A stretch of DNA of 64,000 nt, from NCBI GenBank assembly GCA_024336345.1, contig JANFOG010000019.1, forward strand, positions 248,001-312,000. Direction: 5' to 3'. The position numbers and the translations under genes are program-made. Source of the stretch: Mariannaea sp. PMI_226 (Eukaryota; Ascomycota; Sordariomycetes; Hypocreales; Nectriaceae). Positions 33,686-46,640 of this stretch are shown one piece after another. Below the pieces are notes generated by a model. It had not been told where the DNA came from and made no database searches. It was given only the letters and a program-made list of their open reading frames with translations. Position 1 is the stretch's first letter. Each line of letters opens with the position of its first letter.

Positions 33686-34760
33686 ATGCATCGCCAAAAT
33701 CGCAAATGTCAATATTCTGCAGGGCTCCGACAACTGGGGGGCAATATCATTGGGTATCCAAATTCGCGCCCCCACAATACCAGAAGTTCACCAGCTACCT
33801 TATGGGATCGGTGTGTGTGCTTGGCTAGCGGACATCCTGTGCCTTCTCGGCTCCTTCATTACTGGCACGCAGATCATCCAAGGCATTATCATCCTAAACT
33901 GCCCCAACTATATCCCCAAGCTTTAGTATGTCACACTGCTCACTATAGCCGTTGCTACATTCTCGGTGCTCTTCAACACTGTGCTGGCCAGAAGGCTGCC
34001 GATGATTGCGGCTCTAGTCCTAGCCATTCACATCTTCCAAGGCTACCTTCACCGAGTTTGGCGGTGGTAGGGGCTGGGGCAGCCTGGGAGGCTCAACCCT
34101 TGTGGGCATACTGCCACTACTGGGGGCAGATGCGGCTCTCCATATGTCTGAAAAGCTGCGCGACGCTAGCCATGGTCTGCCGCATTCTATCATCATGACG
34201 GCCATCGTTAATAGCGCTTTCGGGTAGATCATTGTTATCACATTTTACTTCTACGTAGGCAACCTAAGGAGGTCATCATATCACAAATTGGCTATCCCTT
34301 TATGCAGGTCTTCTCTAATCCGACCATAGTGGCTACATCATTATCATCGCGCCAATTCTTTGCATTCACACAAGGTCATGCAATTCCCTTCAACCCTTGA
34401 TTCTCCAATATACCAGCAGGATGGAATGTGCTTATTCATGCCATTCTATCGACTTTTTCTTATCTCTAGCCTTCTTTCTCTCATTAATATTAACTCCACT
34501 ATCACACCAAACTCAAATCACTTATTTAGCAATTACATCGCTTCTCTCTAGATAATCGTCTCAATTGCTGTATGATCTGGCGGCGATAGATGAAGAGGCC
34601 TCTCTTATGCTCCGAATTCAGTCTGGGTCAGTGAGGTCTCGCCATAAGTATCGCCTCCGAAGCTTTCCTCGCCGTGGTTTTCGATTCATGCCCGGCAATT
34701 CTAACCCGACGCTGGTAGCTCTGGAACTCATCGGCATGATGGTCCAGTTAGCTATGTTAG
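33686..34760 (+). pseudogene. Amino-acid/GABA-type permease (APC family), relic
   Basis: Plasma-membrane amino-acid transporter of the fungal GABA/choline permease type, N-terminally truncated. Segments in order are LQGSDNWGAISLGIQIRAPT, LPYGIGVCAWLADILCLLGS, FITGTQIIQGIIIL, YVTLLTIAVATFSVLFNTVL, ARRLPMIAALVL, WGSLGGSTLVGILPLLGADA, HMSEKLRDASHGLPHSIIMT and AIVNSAFG. The segment around VVFDSCPAILTR near 34680 fits the C-terminal part. Stops at 33924-33926 and 34225-34227 stand at expected Trp (TGG to TAG), and there are frameshifts after about 34030. The first several helices are missing upstream of 33686. Confidence 0.82.
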
Positions 34761-37700
34761 AGTCCTTCAGCCGCCCCAAAGCGCAAAGAGCCGTGCTTAC
34801 ATGAGCTGGCCTTCCAAGTTCAAAAGTATGACCTTGATTGTATGGCAATCTTAATATTGATCTCATAGAACAGACGCAATGGAAATGATAGCAGGAGTAC
34901 CTTTTTTTTCTTGTTATACCGTTACCGAGCCTGCCCATGATAGCCATCTATCAGGGTGTGATGATACCTGACAACCGCCTCATTTACACAGGTTGCACAA
35001 ACCAGGGCATGGTCGTTGGATGGCGAAATAGGCCAATTTCGCCAGCTTACACTTCAGTTAGATGTAAGGCATAGAGCTGGCATTGAGAGTTGTTCCAAGC
35101 CGAATTTGTTGACACTGCTTCTCTTGGTCTGTGGATGGGAGCGTAACCCCGTTCATTTCTGCTGCGGTCCACTTCCCCTCTTCCCGTGCGCCACAACTGA
35201 CGTCCCTGACTGACGCCCCATGCATTGGCTTGAGCCTTTTTGACAAATGGAGAAAACCAGGTTGGCTCTATTGTATGTGATTGCTTAAGGGATGATGATG
35301 GTGGTGGTGGTGGTATGAGCGTCTTCCCGAGTTGAAATGGACATGGCAGAAACCGCGTCGCCCGTATGATCGACAGACTAGTGCTGTTGCGGCCCATTTC
35401 CACGTAGATGAGACCTATAGATACCTCGAGCCTCCTAGCATAGCATACCCATAGGGTGATCTTAGTAGCCGGCCTCGGAGGGCCCCGTGGGGCCCCCCCG
35501 GCCCCCCTTCCCCTATTCAGGGGGGCGTCTCCAGGGGAAAACCCCTTATATAACCCCTCATAGGATTAGGTAGTCTGGGGAAGTCACTTATCGTCACACC
35601 TACATTCTTGACCCTACGTTCCGTGACAAGTGCTAACTTGGAAACAATGCAGCCCTTTTGATACATCTCGTGATTGGCTTCGCTGTGTGAGTGTGGCTCT
35701 TGTATGGTTCCCACACCACAAGGAAACAGGTCTGTGATTTCCTTTTCTGACAGGTCGTCTCTCAATTTGGCACTATCAGCCAATTTCATCGTCACTGTGA
35801 CGTTTCAGGTCTGACAGGTCTGGATGAGACGGCAAAGCTGCTGACAATCATTATAATTTGATTCGCCAAAATAACCAGCCCGCCCAGCCTTTGCTCAACC
35901 GCGCACGGACCCAGAGATCGTGATAAATTAATCTCTGTGTGGACACTGGCAACCCAAGGTAAGGATGCAACTCAGAGGCAGAGGTACTGTAGGTAGGCAA
36001 GGTAAGGTAGGGTATGATAGGGTATGGCTGTTGAGCACTTGTCGCTGTCCTTGTTTTCGCTGCGCCCTCTCATTATGTTCACTATTGACACTGACTACAC
36101 CCTTGCTGGTTGCATTTGCCATTACCAATAATGCGGTGTTCAGTTTGGTCTGATGTCAATCCTTGTAGTGTTATGCAATGATGCGGTAACTAAAACCAAT
36201 GCCTCCTAGCTTTCTTCAGCAACCCACCCGCATCTGATGTTCCTATGGCTCAACTTCTTCAATGAATATTCGACCCACTGCCCCATTCATCTCCACTTGT
36301 TTTCTCCTATTTTCTCCCATCTTCACTACCCATCTCCCACCCGCCCCCTCCTCACTCGTGAGCTAAGTCGATGGCACATGCTGCTCAGAGCATATGCCCA
36401 CCTTGCCATAACCAATGAGGAGGGCCTATTCTTTGAGAACTAAACAATCCATGACCGAAGAGAGCGAAACATACTCAATCTAGTTTAGAATACGCTACAC
36501 GCCACTTCACGTCAGAGCAGGGCCAGACAATGATTGTGGTTAACGGGGATACGCCGCGTTCCCTCGTAGTGGTGTTGCTCTTTTGTCAGTTCCTTTTTGT
36601 AAGGTAAGGCTTAAAACGTTCGCAAAATTTACTCCAAAGGGAAATAGATAGTCAAAAGCCCTTTAGTAAATGGGAAACCAGTTCATGGAACATCACATTC
36701 CTCACATTATGACCCCATACGCTCCTATATCAGTTGCTCAGAGGAAATATTTCGTATGCTAGTAAGTGACAAATATGAATATGGTAAAAATATGATCGAT
36801 TTCTCACCTGCCTGTTCAATTTTCCATTATTCGTTATCTGGGAAATGCGAGGTCAATCACTTCCCCTGTACTACTCAAACGGTGTCCTTGTTTCGCTGTT
36901 ACATACATGAATCCCTAGACGCGAAATCCCTATCCTTCCCCTCCCATCCTGCTCTCTGTCGTCTATGTTAGACCACTTCTAGGACAACAGGTTGGAAGCA
37001 GGCGGCTTGATATGTAGGCACACCCACGCACATATATGCATTGGTCCAGAACGGGAAACACGGTGAGAAATGGTGAGAAAATGGATGTCAAAAAACCCTG
37101 GCTAGATATTCGATCAAGAGCCACGTGCTTAACCCAAGAGCTTGAGCCAACTGCCACTTTAAGCTTCCCGCCTTGTGTGCTTGCATTCCACTTGAACATT
37201 ACGCGACGTCGCCCTTTGGGGGTGGGGGGAGAGAAGAGAGAACAAGGATGGAAAGGTGAAAAGATCACTGCTTACTAGTACTTTATAGGCCTAGCAATCA
37301 ACCACCGCAGTCAGACACAACACACTCCCCACCACGCCAAGCCGCCACCCCGTTCTGCGCTTTGGCCCATTCCGGCATTTACATGGCATTACCAACCTCA
37401 GCTGGCTTTGCCGGTAACCAATGATTATTGGATGTCTCCGCCAGGATATGCCATGTGAGCGGCTTCTGCTGCCGCTGCACAGAGCCAGGAGGCAACATTT
37501 TCTGGCAATGTAAGAAGGACGACGTCAATAATGCTACGAGCTGTGTCCTGAACACCAACTTAATGATTAAGGGGGACATATTCAGGAAAAGCAAGCGCTA
37601 GGCACAGAAAGAGAGGAGGTCCAGACCTGCAAGTAAGAGATACCAGAGGCACACCGCTCATGTGATAAGGTCTCATTGTTTCATCTCATTAACAAATGCA

Positions 37701-37771
37701 TCTACCAATATGATATATTCACCTTCCTCAATGTATCAACTCTTTGTGCATATGTATAAATATCAAATTGA
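34761..37771. other. Three-kilobase stretch without recognised genes
   Basis: ORFs 35047-35403 (-), 35517-35795 (-), 36963-37268 (-) and others have no domain and are of low complexity. GC-rich GGGGCCCC-like sequence lies at 35478-35530. The final few hundred bases may carry the promoter of the next ORF. Confidence 0.4.
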
Positions 37772-39424
37772 TTGTATCTCAAATGCAACCGTTCAGCCCT
37801 CTTTTTTCCGCCACTCCATAATACCCGCACATCCTTTTTCTCCTTCCCCCATTATGGTCAGCATTGCCAACTAGCAAGTGCGCTATTCAATTTCAAGTGG
37901 ATTCGTAAGCACCTACGCGAAGGCAGCACTGCGAGTTCAAATACGCAAGGTAGCTTACAGAACAGCACTCATCAAGCTTACAGACCTAAGGCTGTAAAAC
38001 CAGTGGGATCAAAAAGATCCTTACCTAGAAATCCTGACAACCGAGCCGAATCAGAGACTTGCTACAAGCAAAGTTTTCAGTGCCATCGAACATCTAATCT
38101 GGTCTGGGAAATCTTAAAGCCTGATCTCGCAAATCCCAAAGAAAACACCAAGCCTCACATCCAGAAGATGCAGTACACTACCTCACTATGCCCTACCCAT
38201 CTTCAATTACTAGAACTCCCACCACCACCACCACCCCCAAATACACCACTTCCTAAGATCCCTATACATGCTCGACATCGTATAGCACAAGATCGGGTCG
38301 GCGAAAAGGTGCAGAATCGCCAAGTCCCCACCAGGACTCCACCGTACACTGGACGAACAGGCCGAGCAAAGGGCTCCCTCCAACCCGAGCATGTCGTTGT
38401 ACCTCCAAAGACTACATCTATGGCATATTCGTCGCGTTCCTATGAGAAACTGCACAAACCCCAGCAATTACATTGCCCCAACAACATTACCACCAAGCAT
38501 TGTCAGCGACATATTGCTGAGCTGTACGACGACCCATCTAAAGGGAAGGAGAAGACTCTGAAGCTGCGTGATAGACCTGTTCAAGGACTCCTTCCACAGG
38601 CCATCGTTAGTCCTGCAGTTCGAAAGTCAGATATTGGGCCTTCCGATCGGAATTTTATCCACCCACTCGATAAGGCTATCACCACCTGTTCAGAATTTGC
38701 CCGCACTTCCACCAGAAGCCCTCCTGGCTTAGCAATTGATTCTCTCCAGTTGGAGTACAATTATGAGAAAAGGAGACCCATTATCTCTCAGCCATGTCCA
38801 CCAAATGCACTTCGACCTGTAACATCGTCAGGAAACTCCACCAAGGTCATTCCTCCTGTCTATCCAAATTCTAGGCCAGCTCAAGAGGCCCACTTTAAGG
38901 CGGATTATGATTATCACCATCAATCTAATATGGGATCTCAGGAGACCAGTTCGAATCACACCGCCCGTGACCGTCGACCGATAGGAGTATCACCTGAGCC
39001 GGGCACTAAGACCAGCTTGCACAGAAGTCGGCGAGGAGAAATTTTAGGGTTGTGGCCTAAAATTACACCTTGCGAAAGGCCAATCCCCATTATCTTAGCA
39101 ACGAACAGATTCGCCACCTACCTTCCAGTGCGTGGATCTGAATCTCGTCCCTTGTTTACCAAGAAATCGGCCCCCAGTCTCCGAAGATCAGACATGTACG
39201 AGATCCTGCGACTTCCTAAACTCCCTCAACCCTCTCAAACTCTTGAAGCCACTCAACCGCCCTGGGGTAATACTCCCATGGCCTCCGCCTTTGACAGCAG
39301 TGACGATGAAAAATATGGTTGCTTTAACTTCCTCCGCATTTATAGACGCAAGAGCAGCGAAAGGTATCGCTTTGGCAAGAACAATTCTTTGAGCTTCAAA
39401 AGATGCCGTTCCAACAATGCCTAA
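37772..39424 (+). CDS. Proline- and basic-rich hypothetical protein (up to 550 aa)
   Basis: The longest uninterrupted ORF in the window, in a region where neighbours are full of stops. The product is rich in Pro, Ser, Arg, Lys and Gln and looks disordered; it has a run of seven prolines (LELPPPPPPPNTPLPK) and a more ordered basic C terminus after FDSSDDEKYGCFNFLRIYRR. No domain, signal peptide or membrane segment is seen. The true start is uncertain: the first ~40 residues are unlike the rest, and ALFNFKWIRKHLREGS looks like a natural early segment, so an upstream intron or a later start is possible. Function unknown. Confidence 0.55.
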   Translation: MYLKCNRSALFFPPLHNTRTSFFSFPHYGQHCQLASALFNFKWIRKHLREGSTASSNTQGSLQNSTHQAYRPKAVKPVGSKRSLPRNPDNRAESETCYKQSFQCHRTSNLVWEILKPDLANPKENTKPHIQKMQYTTSLCPTHLQLLELPPPPPPPNTPLPKIPIHARHRIAQDRVGEKVQNRQVPTRTPPYTGRTGRAKGSLQPEHVVVPPKTTSMAYSSRSYEKLHKPQQLHCPNNITTKHCQRHIAELYDDPSKGKEKTLKLRDRPVQGLLPQAIVSPAVRKSDIGPSDRNFIHPLDKAITTCSEFARTSTRSPPGLAIDSLQLEYNYEKRRPIISQPCPPNALRPVTSSGNSTKVIPPVYPNSRPAQEAHFKADYDYHHQSNMGSQETSSNHTARDRRPIGVSPEPGTKTSLHRSRRGEILGLWPKITPCERPIPIILATNRFATYLPVRGSESRPLFTKKSAPSLRRSDMYEILRLPKLPQPSQTLEATQPPWGNTPMASAFDSSDDEKYGCFNFLRIYRRKSSERYRFGKNNSLSFKRCRSNNA

Positions 39425-39768
39425 CACTACTCAGTCAGTGTCTACCGTCCCAAATCTCTCGAAACGGGGCCCGTTCCCAAATTGTCCCATAGAGCCAATC
39501 ACATTACACCGCCATGCCCGGCCTGTACGCGTCTGAGCATTATACAACGCGTGCAAGAATAAGATTAGAGCAGACTGCTATTCATACATGGCTTCTCCTC
39601 TCTTCTTTTACCCTCTTTAAAATAATTCTACAGTTAAAGCGATAGCCAGCCTGCGATTTCCCTTACTACTCCGCACATAGCAGCACAACGATTAGGGCTG
39701 GTGGTTCCTTACGCAAATGGGGTCTCCAACCAGTTATAGCACTAAGTTTAGAAAACCCATCTAACAAT
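39425..39768. other. Intergenic spacer
   Basis: Probably 3' region of the preceding ORF and promoter of the next gene. No motif stands out. Confidence 0.4.
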
Positions 39769-41527
39769 ATGGAGAGACCCTGCGGCCCACAGCCTATGCC
39801 CCAGTTATGCGGGCAACTACAACCAGAGGAAGCACAACGCATTGCATCACTCGGCCTCTACCTAAATCAGCCAGAATCGGCCATTACCTGTATAGAGTGT
39901 GGCTCCCAGATCCTCGCCAGCTACTTCCCAGGCAAGACGGTTGTCCGCAGCACCCACACTTGGCTTTGCAGAGAGGTGCTGCCTACTCCTACTGTCGCTT
40001 CCGCTCTACAAGCTATGATCTCATGTCTCGACATCTGAAGAAGGACCACCGCCGCGAGGTCACGGCAAGGAGGTCGTCCGGGTACTGGCTGCGAGACCAT
40101 ATTCAGGATGATATCCTTTTTCAGAGCTGGCTTCCTGGTGATATCCTTGCCGCCTGGCACGTGTCTGCCTCTGCCGTAGAAAAGCCTACGCTGACTCCCT
40201 TGTTTGTGAAGGACGCCGAGTTAGACAGGCAAGCCGGAGCCATCTGTGCAGCCGAGCTACAGCGCCTCACCAGTGCATCGTTGTCTTCGCCGCTCCAGTC
40301 ATCCGCACGGCCCAGCTCTCGTACGGCCAGGGAGCCACTGTCGCCTATCCTCGTGAGCAACTGGATGCGCCGGACGGGATGGGAGGCTCTCTTCGCGAAT
40401 GCAAACCGGCGTCTCCTTATTGCGCTATATCAGAAGCGCATTAAGGTGGATGGGCCCTACTATCTTGGAACGTTCGACGGGAAACCGATTGAAAGCCCGG
40501 CGAGCGACGAGACCAGGCTGCGTGCTATCATACAACCTCTGGACAGACTCTTTGATCGATGCGCAGATACAGTCATCCACACCGACACGGCAATACGACG
40601 ATGGGTGCGGGGGAGATTTGTCGATCGGCCGTACAAGGCGCCCTTTCAGCTTGTTGCGCATGAACGCTCAGAGCGCCAGTATCGACGGTTATTGAAGCGA
40701 TGCCTCTGCATGTGGCTGCGGCTCTGGCAGATTCCGCGGTCAACCGCCAAGGCTTTGACGAAGCGGACCGTCACATATGAGCAGGGCCAGGCTTTACAGG
40801 AGCTTTGGGACGACCCAGTATGGTCAGCGACCGCCGCCACCACCGACCAAGACAGTACGGCGAAGTGTCTTGACAAGGCGGAAAAGGGCCGAGAGGCTGC
40901 TGCTTCCGGTCAAGACAGCAATATAGGAGGCATGGAGGACAGCCGCGCTAAGGGTTGGGGTGGAGAGCTTGACGGCATGCTTGACAGCCTTGGCTCTGAG
41001 CACGAGGACAATCCAGACAGCGACATTAACGGGGAGGAGGACTCTGATCACCAAGATGACAGCGATGATGACGATGACGACGATGTGACTATCACACCGC
41101 CCTGCTCCTACTCAGAGCCAGGTCACACGATTCAGGTGGGTGGCAATGGCGATGATAGCGGTAATGACGAGGAAGCTACTCCTAGGCCTAGACAGGATCA
41201 GAAACTCGATATTGTATTCTGATTCTGCCTCTTTATGGCAATGGAGGACTTTGACGATGGACAAGCGAGCGCCACGTTGCTTGTCTATTTTAGCTCCGTA
41301 TGCGGACTTTCTGGCGAGAATGGAACGGAGTTCGCGCGCCCGGCCACCTATACGACGAATCTCTCTGGGCTTATCTACTGCACGCGTCTTATACTCCTGG
41401 AAGGGACGTTGCCTCGCGTGGCCCATGACTACATACAGCATCCGGCGCGGCCAAGGCGCGGCCAGCTCGAGCTACTCAGTCAAGTGCGGCGGGATAAGAT
41501 GTGCGATGGCACACTCTCACCTCTGGG
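39769..41527 (+). pseudogene. OrsD/DUF3505-like C2H2 protein, frameshifted and 3'-truncated
   Basis: Member of a fungal family with degenerate C2H2 fingers and a conserved helical region, in many species fused to a C-terminal RecQ-type helicase. The first frame gives ASLGLYLNQPESAITCIECG; an indel between about 39930 and 39990 moves the reading to the next frame, where a second finger YCRFRSTSYDLMSRHLKKDH follows. The central region has VSNWMRRTGWEALFAN, RLRAIIQPLDRLFDRCAD and QYRRLLKRCLCMWLRLWQ, then an acidic stretch (DDSDDDDDDDV). A TGA at 41220-41222 interrupts the same frame that resumes as EDFDDGQASATLLVYFSSVC and ends KMCDGTLSPLG. At about 41527 a LINE fragment begins and the helicase half is gone. 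Confidence 0.7.
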
Positions 41528-42118
41528 AAGTTCAGTAGTCGAGGCAGGGTCAGAAGAGGGGGCGGGATGGGCGATCTGGGCTCCTTCCGGAGCCGCAACT
41601 GTTGGAAAATCCGGGGATCCCCCTTCTCTTCAGGATTCAGACTGTTAGTCTGAAAGTCCTAGATGAAATCAACTAGAGATATAAACCCGAGAAGAACTCT
41701 CATCTCAATAATTAACAATCAAGTTAAATAAAAAAAAAATATTTTCACCCAGCAATACTGCGCAATATAAACAACAGCAACAATAGAGATTGCATTGAGA
41801 GGCGAAGATGGCGTTTGAGCCGTCCTTCCGTGGGCGGGCGGGACGCCGACAGGTCCATTCACGACAGCGGGGCTATTTTGTAAGAGGGCGGTGCGGGCTC
41901 CTCGATTGAGATTGGCAGGAGTATGAATTCCCAGGTCAAAAGGGTCCGGGACCATAGGCGGGCAGGAGGTGGCGGATGCCATCGCCGCCGCCGTGGGTTG
42001 CGCGAAGCGCGGGATTATGGTTGTTGTGGTGCACTTGCTAAGAAGATTGGTGTAATTAGGGCCACTTTCTTAACATCTGCATGCCAAGAAAGTAAGATGA
42101 CAATGAAGGTTGGAACAA
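41528..42118 (-). mobile_element. Tad-like LINE fragment (copy B): 5' UTR and start of ORF1
   Basis: Minus-strand copy of the LINE 5' end. ORF1 starts near 41982 (MASATSCPPMVPDPFDLGIH) and runs to SPLNAIS, where a solo LTR interrupts; beyond the LTR 41528-41594 matches the continuation of copy A around EQQPV. It ends abruptly in the DUF3505-like gene. Its 5' end at about 42118 abuts the (GTAT)n tail of the next LINE. Confidence 0.8.
41600..41776. repeat. Solo LTR (177 bp) with 5-bp target duplication
   Basis: Begins TGTTGGAAAATCC and ends AAACAACA; the termini TGTTG and CAACA are perfect inverted complements. GCAAC flanks it at 41595-41599 and 41777-41781. The short length and the TGTTG start fit Ty1/copia-type LTRs of fungi, which is inference. 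It splits LINE copy B. Confidence 0.85.
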
Positions 42119-42527
42119 AGGGGGGTATGTATGTATGTATGTATGTGTATTTTTCGTCCGGGGCCGTGAGGCCCGTAAGATTCCCTATAGGGACAAAGGA
42201 CGTGCTGGGCTAGAAACTAATGCTAAGTCTATCTTACATGGAAACGCTTCAAGAAAGCAGAGTACTATCCAGCATATTTACAGCTCTGAGGCGCACTAAT
42301 TCGAGCCTGTTACCCGTTAGCGGGATAGCTAGGCGCGGCGTTTACATCGAACGCCGCTATGTGCATAGTCCCAAATTGGGGCAGTGTACGTGTTTGGAGG
42401 AAGACTGTCCAGATATTGAAAGGGGTGATTTCAGATCCAGGGAGCCTACCACAAAAGCAGAAGAGGGGACAAATGAAAGAGTAAGAGAGTGGAAGGGGCA
42501 CGCAAGTGCATATTCAATCGCACTTAT

Positions 42528-45500
42528 CTAATGATAAGGGCATATTTTCGAAAAGAAAACGCTTTTCCTTATTAATTTGATAAATTTATCAAAATCTTCA
42601 CCTAATATAAGGCTGACTGCTGCTGCTGGTAAAGGACCCAACCTCATCCGATGGCGCGGTGATACCTTCCTGCAATAGAAGATATGATCTGGTGACTTAC
42701 GCCAGCCGCATGAACAGGTCAAGTGTACATCATCATAATAAAGCCACTCATAATATGCAGCAAAGTCCCCATATAGGGTCCTTACTGCAAATAGATGGTG
42801 GAGAGTTGCCCGCAGGAGCGAAAGCTCTGTCGGGCAGCATATAGTCGCCTTGAGATTGAGTTTCTAATATTGTTTTGGTTCGGAGGTTGTCCACCACACT
42901 CCGAAGGTTTCTTTTGGCTTTTATTTCGCAATTCTTCTCAAGTGCGCTAATGTCGGGCGAGCTCCTTGGGGTTCCGGCAGCGAAGACGCTGCTTTGGCTA
43001 ACTTATCGGCCTCTTCGTTACCGGGGATGTCTGTGTAACCGGGGACCCAACGAATATGTATGGCTCCGTGCGATATAGCCAGCTTCTGGAAATCGAGGAA
43101 CACCTCTTGAGACAAGTCGGAAGGGGTGCCTCGAAGGCAGGAGCCGGCGGCGAGGTTATCTAGGCATACTATGATGTCTCGTGTTGCTACATCTGGAAGG
43201 TCTAGGGCTGCTTTTAGCCCTTCGAGTGCTCCCTTAGCCTCGGCGTTGAATATTTCAGTAGGGCCAAGGCGACCCGACCCATATTGGACGGCCGAGCTAT
43301 TCTGATGGATAGTGAAGCCATAGCTGGCTACTCCGTTGGTGGATAGCGAGCCGTCTGAGTACACAACTAGAGTGAGCGGATCGATTAATTGTATCCATTT
43401 TAGGAAGATTTGGGTTGATGTCTCTTTTGATGTGGCTTAGAGAGGAATTGCCTGCTCTTTACTTAACCGCGGCTCAAGCAGACATGGCTGTGGGCAGTGT
43501 TCAAGAAGTTGGTTGGTACGTCGGAGGCGTGTCCTAAAGCTCTTCTCCGGTGTTTAATATTTGCATTTAATAAGGTCGTGATATGCCGGTTATTTGGGTT
43601 AATAAGTGCGGTCCACTAGAGGGTGGGCTTCATTAAGAGACTTAAGTCGACAGGAGAAGCGGAGACGTTGGGCTTCCAGGAGCTAGTCGATGGGTGGAAT
43701 CCCGCTTTCCCGGTGCAGGACGGCCAGAGGTGTGATTTTCCAGACGGGGAGTATAGCTTTTATGGATTGGTTAATAGCTTTAGCTATTTAAAGTATAAGG
43801 ATTTGGATGCCTAATGGGCAGTCCTTGGCTGGCTGGTTCCATTGGGGATGGGTTGGTTTTAGGTACCATGCTTTGGCTCCATAGAGCAATGATGGTTTAA
43901 CGCAAGCCCTCACGGCTGTCCGCACCGCTCCTAGCAGTGGGCTATGCCGCATGTTTGCAAGCCCCTTTAAGTAATAGGCAATAGCTTGTGCTAATGCTAT
44001 CATCTTGTCTATATGGATGCAAAATGATAGTTTGCTATCTAACTAAATACCAAGCCAACATATGGCATCATCTGGTTGTTTCTCTATGTCACTATGACTT
44101 ACTGGGGGCATTATCTTGAGACTAAGATGGGAGAAGTATATAACCTCAGTCTTCTTAGAGTTAAATAATATACCATTAGCTGAGCCCCATTGGATTAACT
44201 CTTCTATGTGTCTGGAAGCTATTGCAGCAGTTTCCTCCACTGTATTGCTAATATATAGAATAGCTATATTATCTATATAGCCAAAGCGACCCTTGGGATT
44301 GCCCAGCCTGTAGATGGGTTTAGTATAGAGTAAAAAGAGACTTGGTGAGCCTTAAGGAAGTCCGCACTGTAGGGCTAAAAAGGGAGTCATGATATCTTGG
44401 TATTGTATATAGGTAGAATGACTGTGTATGAAGGACCCAGCCCATCTTGCAAGGAAATCTGGCCAACCTTGTTCGCAGAGCCTCAGAATGAGCCTATTTT
44501 ATATAACCATATCAAAGGCGCCCTGGATGTCCATCGTGACAACTGTGGCTACTTTATTATTGGCGAATGCCTCTTCAATATCATATACCAGCGCCATCAT
44601 AAGATCCATCGCAGACCATTTAGGGAGCGCTCCAAACTGCTGCGGGTAGAGAATACCGTAGTATATACATGCCCATACTAGTTGTTATGCGATAAGTCGC
44701 TTGAGCCCTTTGCTGAGACAAGAGAGTAAGGAGATCGGTCGCTATGAGCGAGGAGATGTAAGGTCTCTTCGACCTGGTTTGGCAATTATGACCACTTCCG
44801 CAGCTCTAAATGGCTTTAGGTGATAACCTATGGCCAGATATGCTTGGAAGAGCCGACAAACGTGGTTTCCAATTATGTGCTAGACAGCTTTGAGCAGCTG
44901 GACTATAATGTTATCAGCGCCTAGGGACATATTCCCCGTCTGTAGGGTCGCATGCTCGGCTTCTTCTAGTGAAATATCCTAGGTAAACGGGATTTCCCTT
45001 GGAGATTCCATTGAAATCTAAGGGTCCTCAATATCATCCTCCGCAATTTGGCGCTCCAAAGTGGCACGCTGAAGGGCATTTGCCTTATCGAATTGAGTTT
45101 CAAAGACCTTATCGCCGACTTATAATGGCGGCAGTTGGAAGGGCCTTGGTGACCTTAGCCACCAAACGGCCTTGAATACAGATTGACTGTCTGAAAAGCT
45201 ATTGATAAGATCCCTCCAAAAGAGTCATTTGGCTCGGCGGGCTACACGCTGAAACTGTCGTTTGGCCAGTTAAACTTCCTTGCCGAACCCAAGCGGGTAG
45301 AGCCTTCTGATCGCGCGGTACTCTGCCGCGGCGCCAGCACACTCCTCCGTCCACCATAGAGCGCTGCGTCCTCCTTTCCGAACGGGACGACCGGCTGCTC
45401 TTACTGCTATTTACAAAAGCCGAATGAGTGCAGATGCTAGCTCGTCTAGCTCTATAGCGCTCAAGGCAGCGGATGGAATTCCCTTATACTTAAGTTCTAT

Positions 45501-46215
45501 AATCTCCACAAAGCGTTTTAGTTTGTCCTCCGTTGTTAATCGGACCTTGCCCGGTTGTATGGGTGCTAAATTGGGGTGGGGGAGTGAGATGCTAAGTGTG
45601 AAGTGATTGGAGCTAGTAGCTAGATGATCCTCGATTGTAGCTTTAGCTAGGGCAATATTTGTAAAGGCAAGGTCTATTGTATTTCCATAGGGATTAGTGG
45701 CAATATCCAGTATGTTAAGTAAGAAGAGATCATTCTCTATCGCCCAGGATGTGATGTCTTTGCTGCGATTTGTAGTCAGTCCCATCTGCCAGGTACAATA
45801 TCTCATATTAAAATCACCTGCCACCAGACAATTGTCAGGAATCGGCTACCGCAATAGAGTGTTAAGCGCATCACGCTTATCGTTTTGTTAATAGAAGTTA
45901 ACTATAGTCAGGCCATCTACTGCAAGCCACAAAATGTCGCAAGACTGATGCGGCCATTTCTGGTCTACCATAAGGCAAGAGCTTTAGCAAATGTATATTA
46001 TAACTCTAGGTTGTATATTATTATTATCCCAGTTATTAACTAGCGAGTAAATATCAAATGCCAGATGGGTTTTAGTAAGACATCGAGAGCTACTTACTGA
46101 CATCCATAGCTCTTAAAGTAGAATAATGTTATATCTTTCCGAGTCCGCGAGTATTAGTGCACAATCGTGGGCCGGGGGGATCTTGCCAACGTTGGCCTGG
46201 AAGACCCTGTGGGTC
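42528..46215 (-). pseudogene. LINE copy C ORF2 (endonuclease / reverse transcriptase / RNase H), broken
   Basis: The apurinic-like endonuclease part shows MAGDFNMRYCTWQ and NTIDLAFTNIALAKA (45824-45411). Reverse-transcriptase pieces lie between about 45300 and 43790, including SANGILFNSKKTEVIYFS at 44043-44240. RNase H (43364-42921) keeps YSDGSL, ETF-like NAEAKGALEGL, and HIRWVPGYTDIPGNEEADKL. The C-terminal CSCGWRKSPDHIFYC (42722-42528) is the terminal zinc knuckle. Stops are scattered throughout the RT part. Confidence 0.82.
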
Positions 46216-46640
46216 TTCACTCTTCCTCCTGTATGAGAGTTTTTATTCCTGGTTATTAGGATGGGTGATGAGGACAATCTAGCGCTTTCTGGGGGAATTA
46301 GATGCCGGGTTCTCCGATTCTTCCTGCATCTCCTCGCCCTCTCCTCTAGGCGTGGTGGCTACTATGATGCATGATGGGGCTCTGGATTCCACTGGGCTTG
46401 ATGCGCGGAGACTTGAGTGTCCGGCCGCTCCGGTGTCGTCTACCGTTGCGATTCCATTCTCTGGCCCTATAGATGTGTGTTGTTGTGTGCTTGCATTATG
46501 TTAATAATATATCTCAGCGCCCACAACTCATATGTGTTCCCTTTACTCCTTGGTCAATCGGCGGAAGCTTCCGTTGACCTTCTTCGGGCCCGCTGGATAT
46601 TGGGCGAATTTTGCATTATGTGGGCTAAGGCGTTGGCGCA

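Noticed and set aside
37036..37268. Overlapping plus- and minus-strand ORFs of 80-101 codons
   Set aside because: No domains, and neither strand shows a start context or splice pattern to support it.
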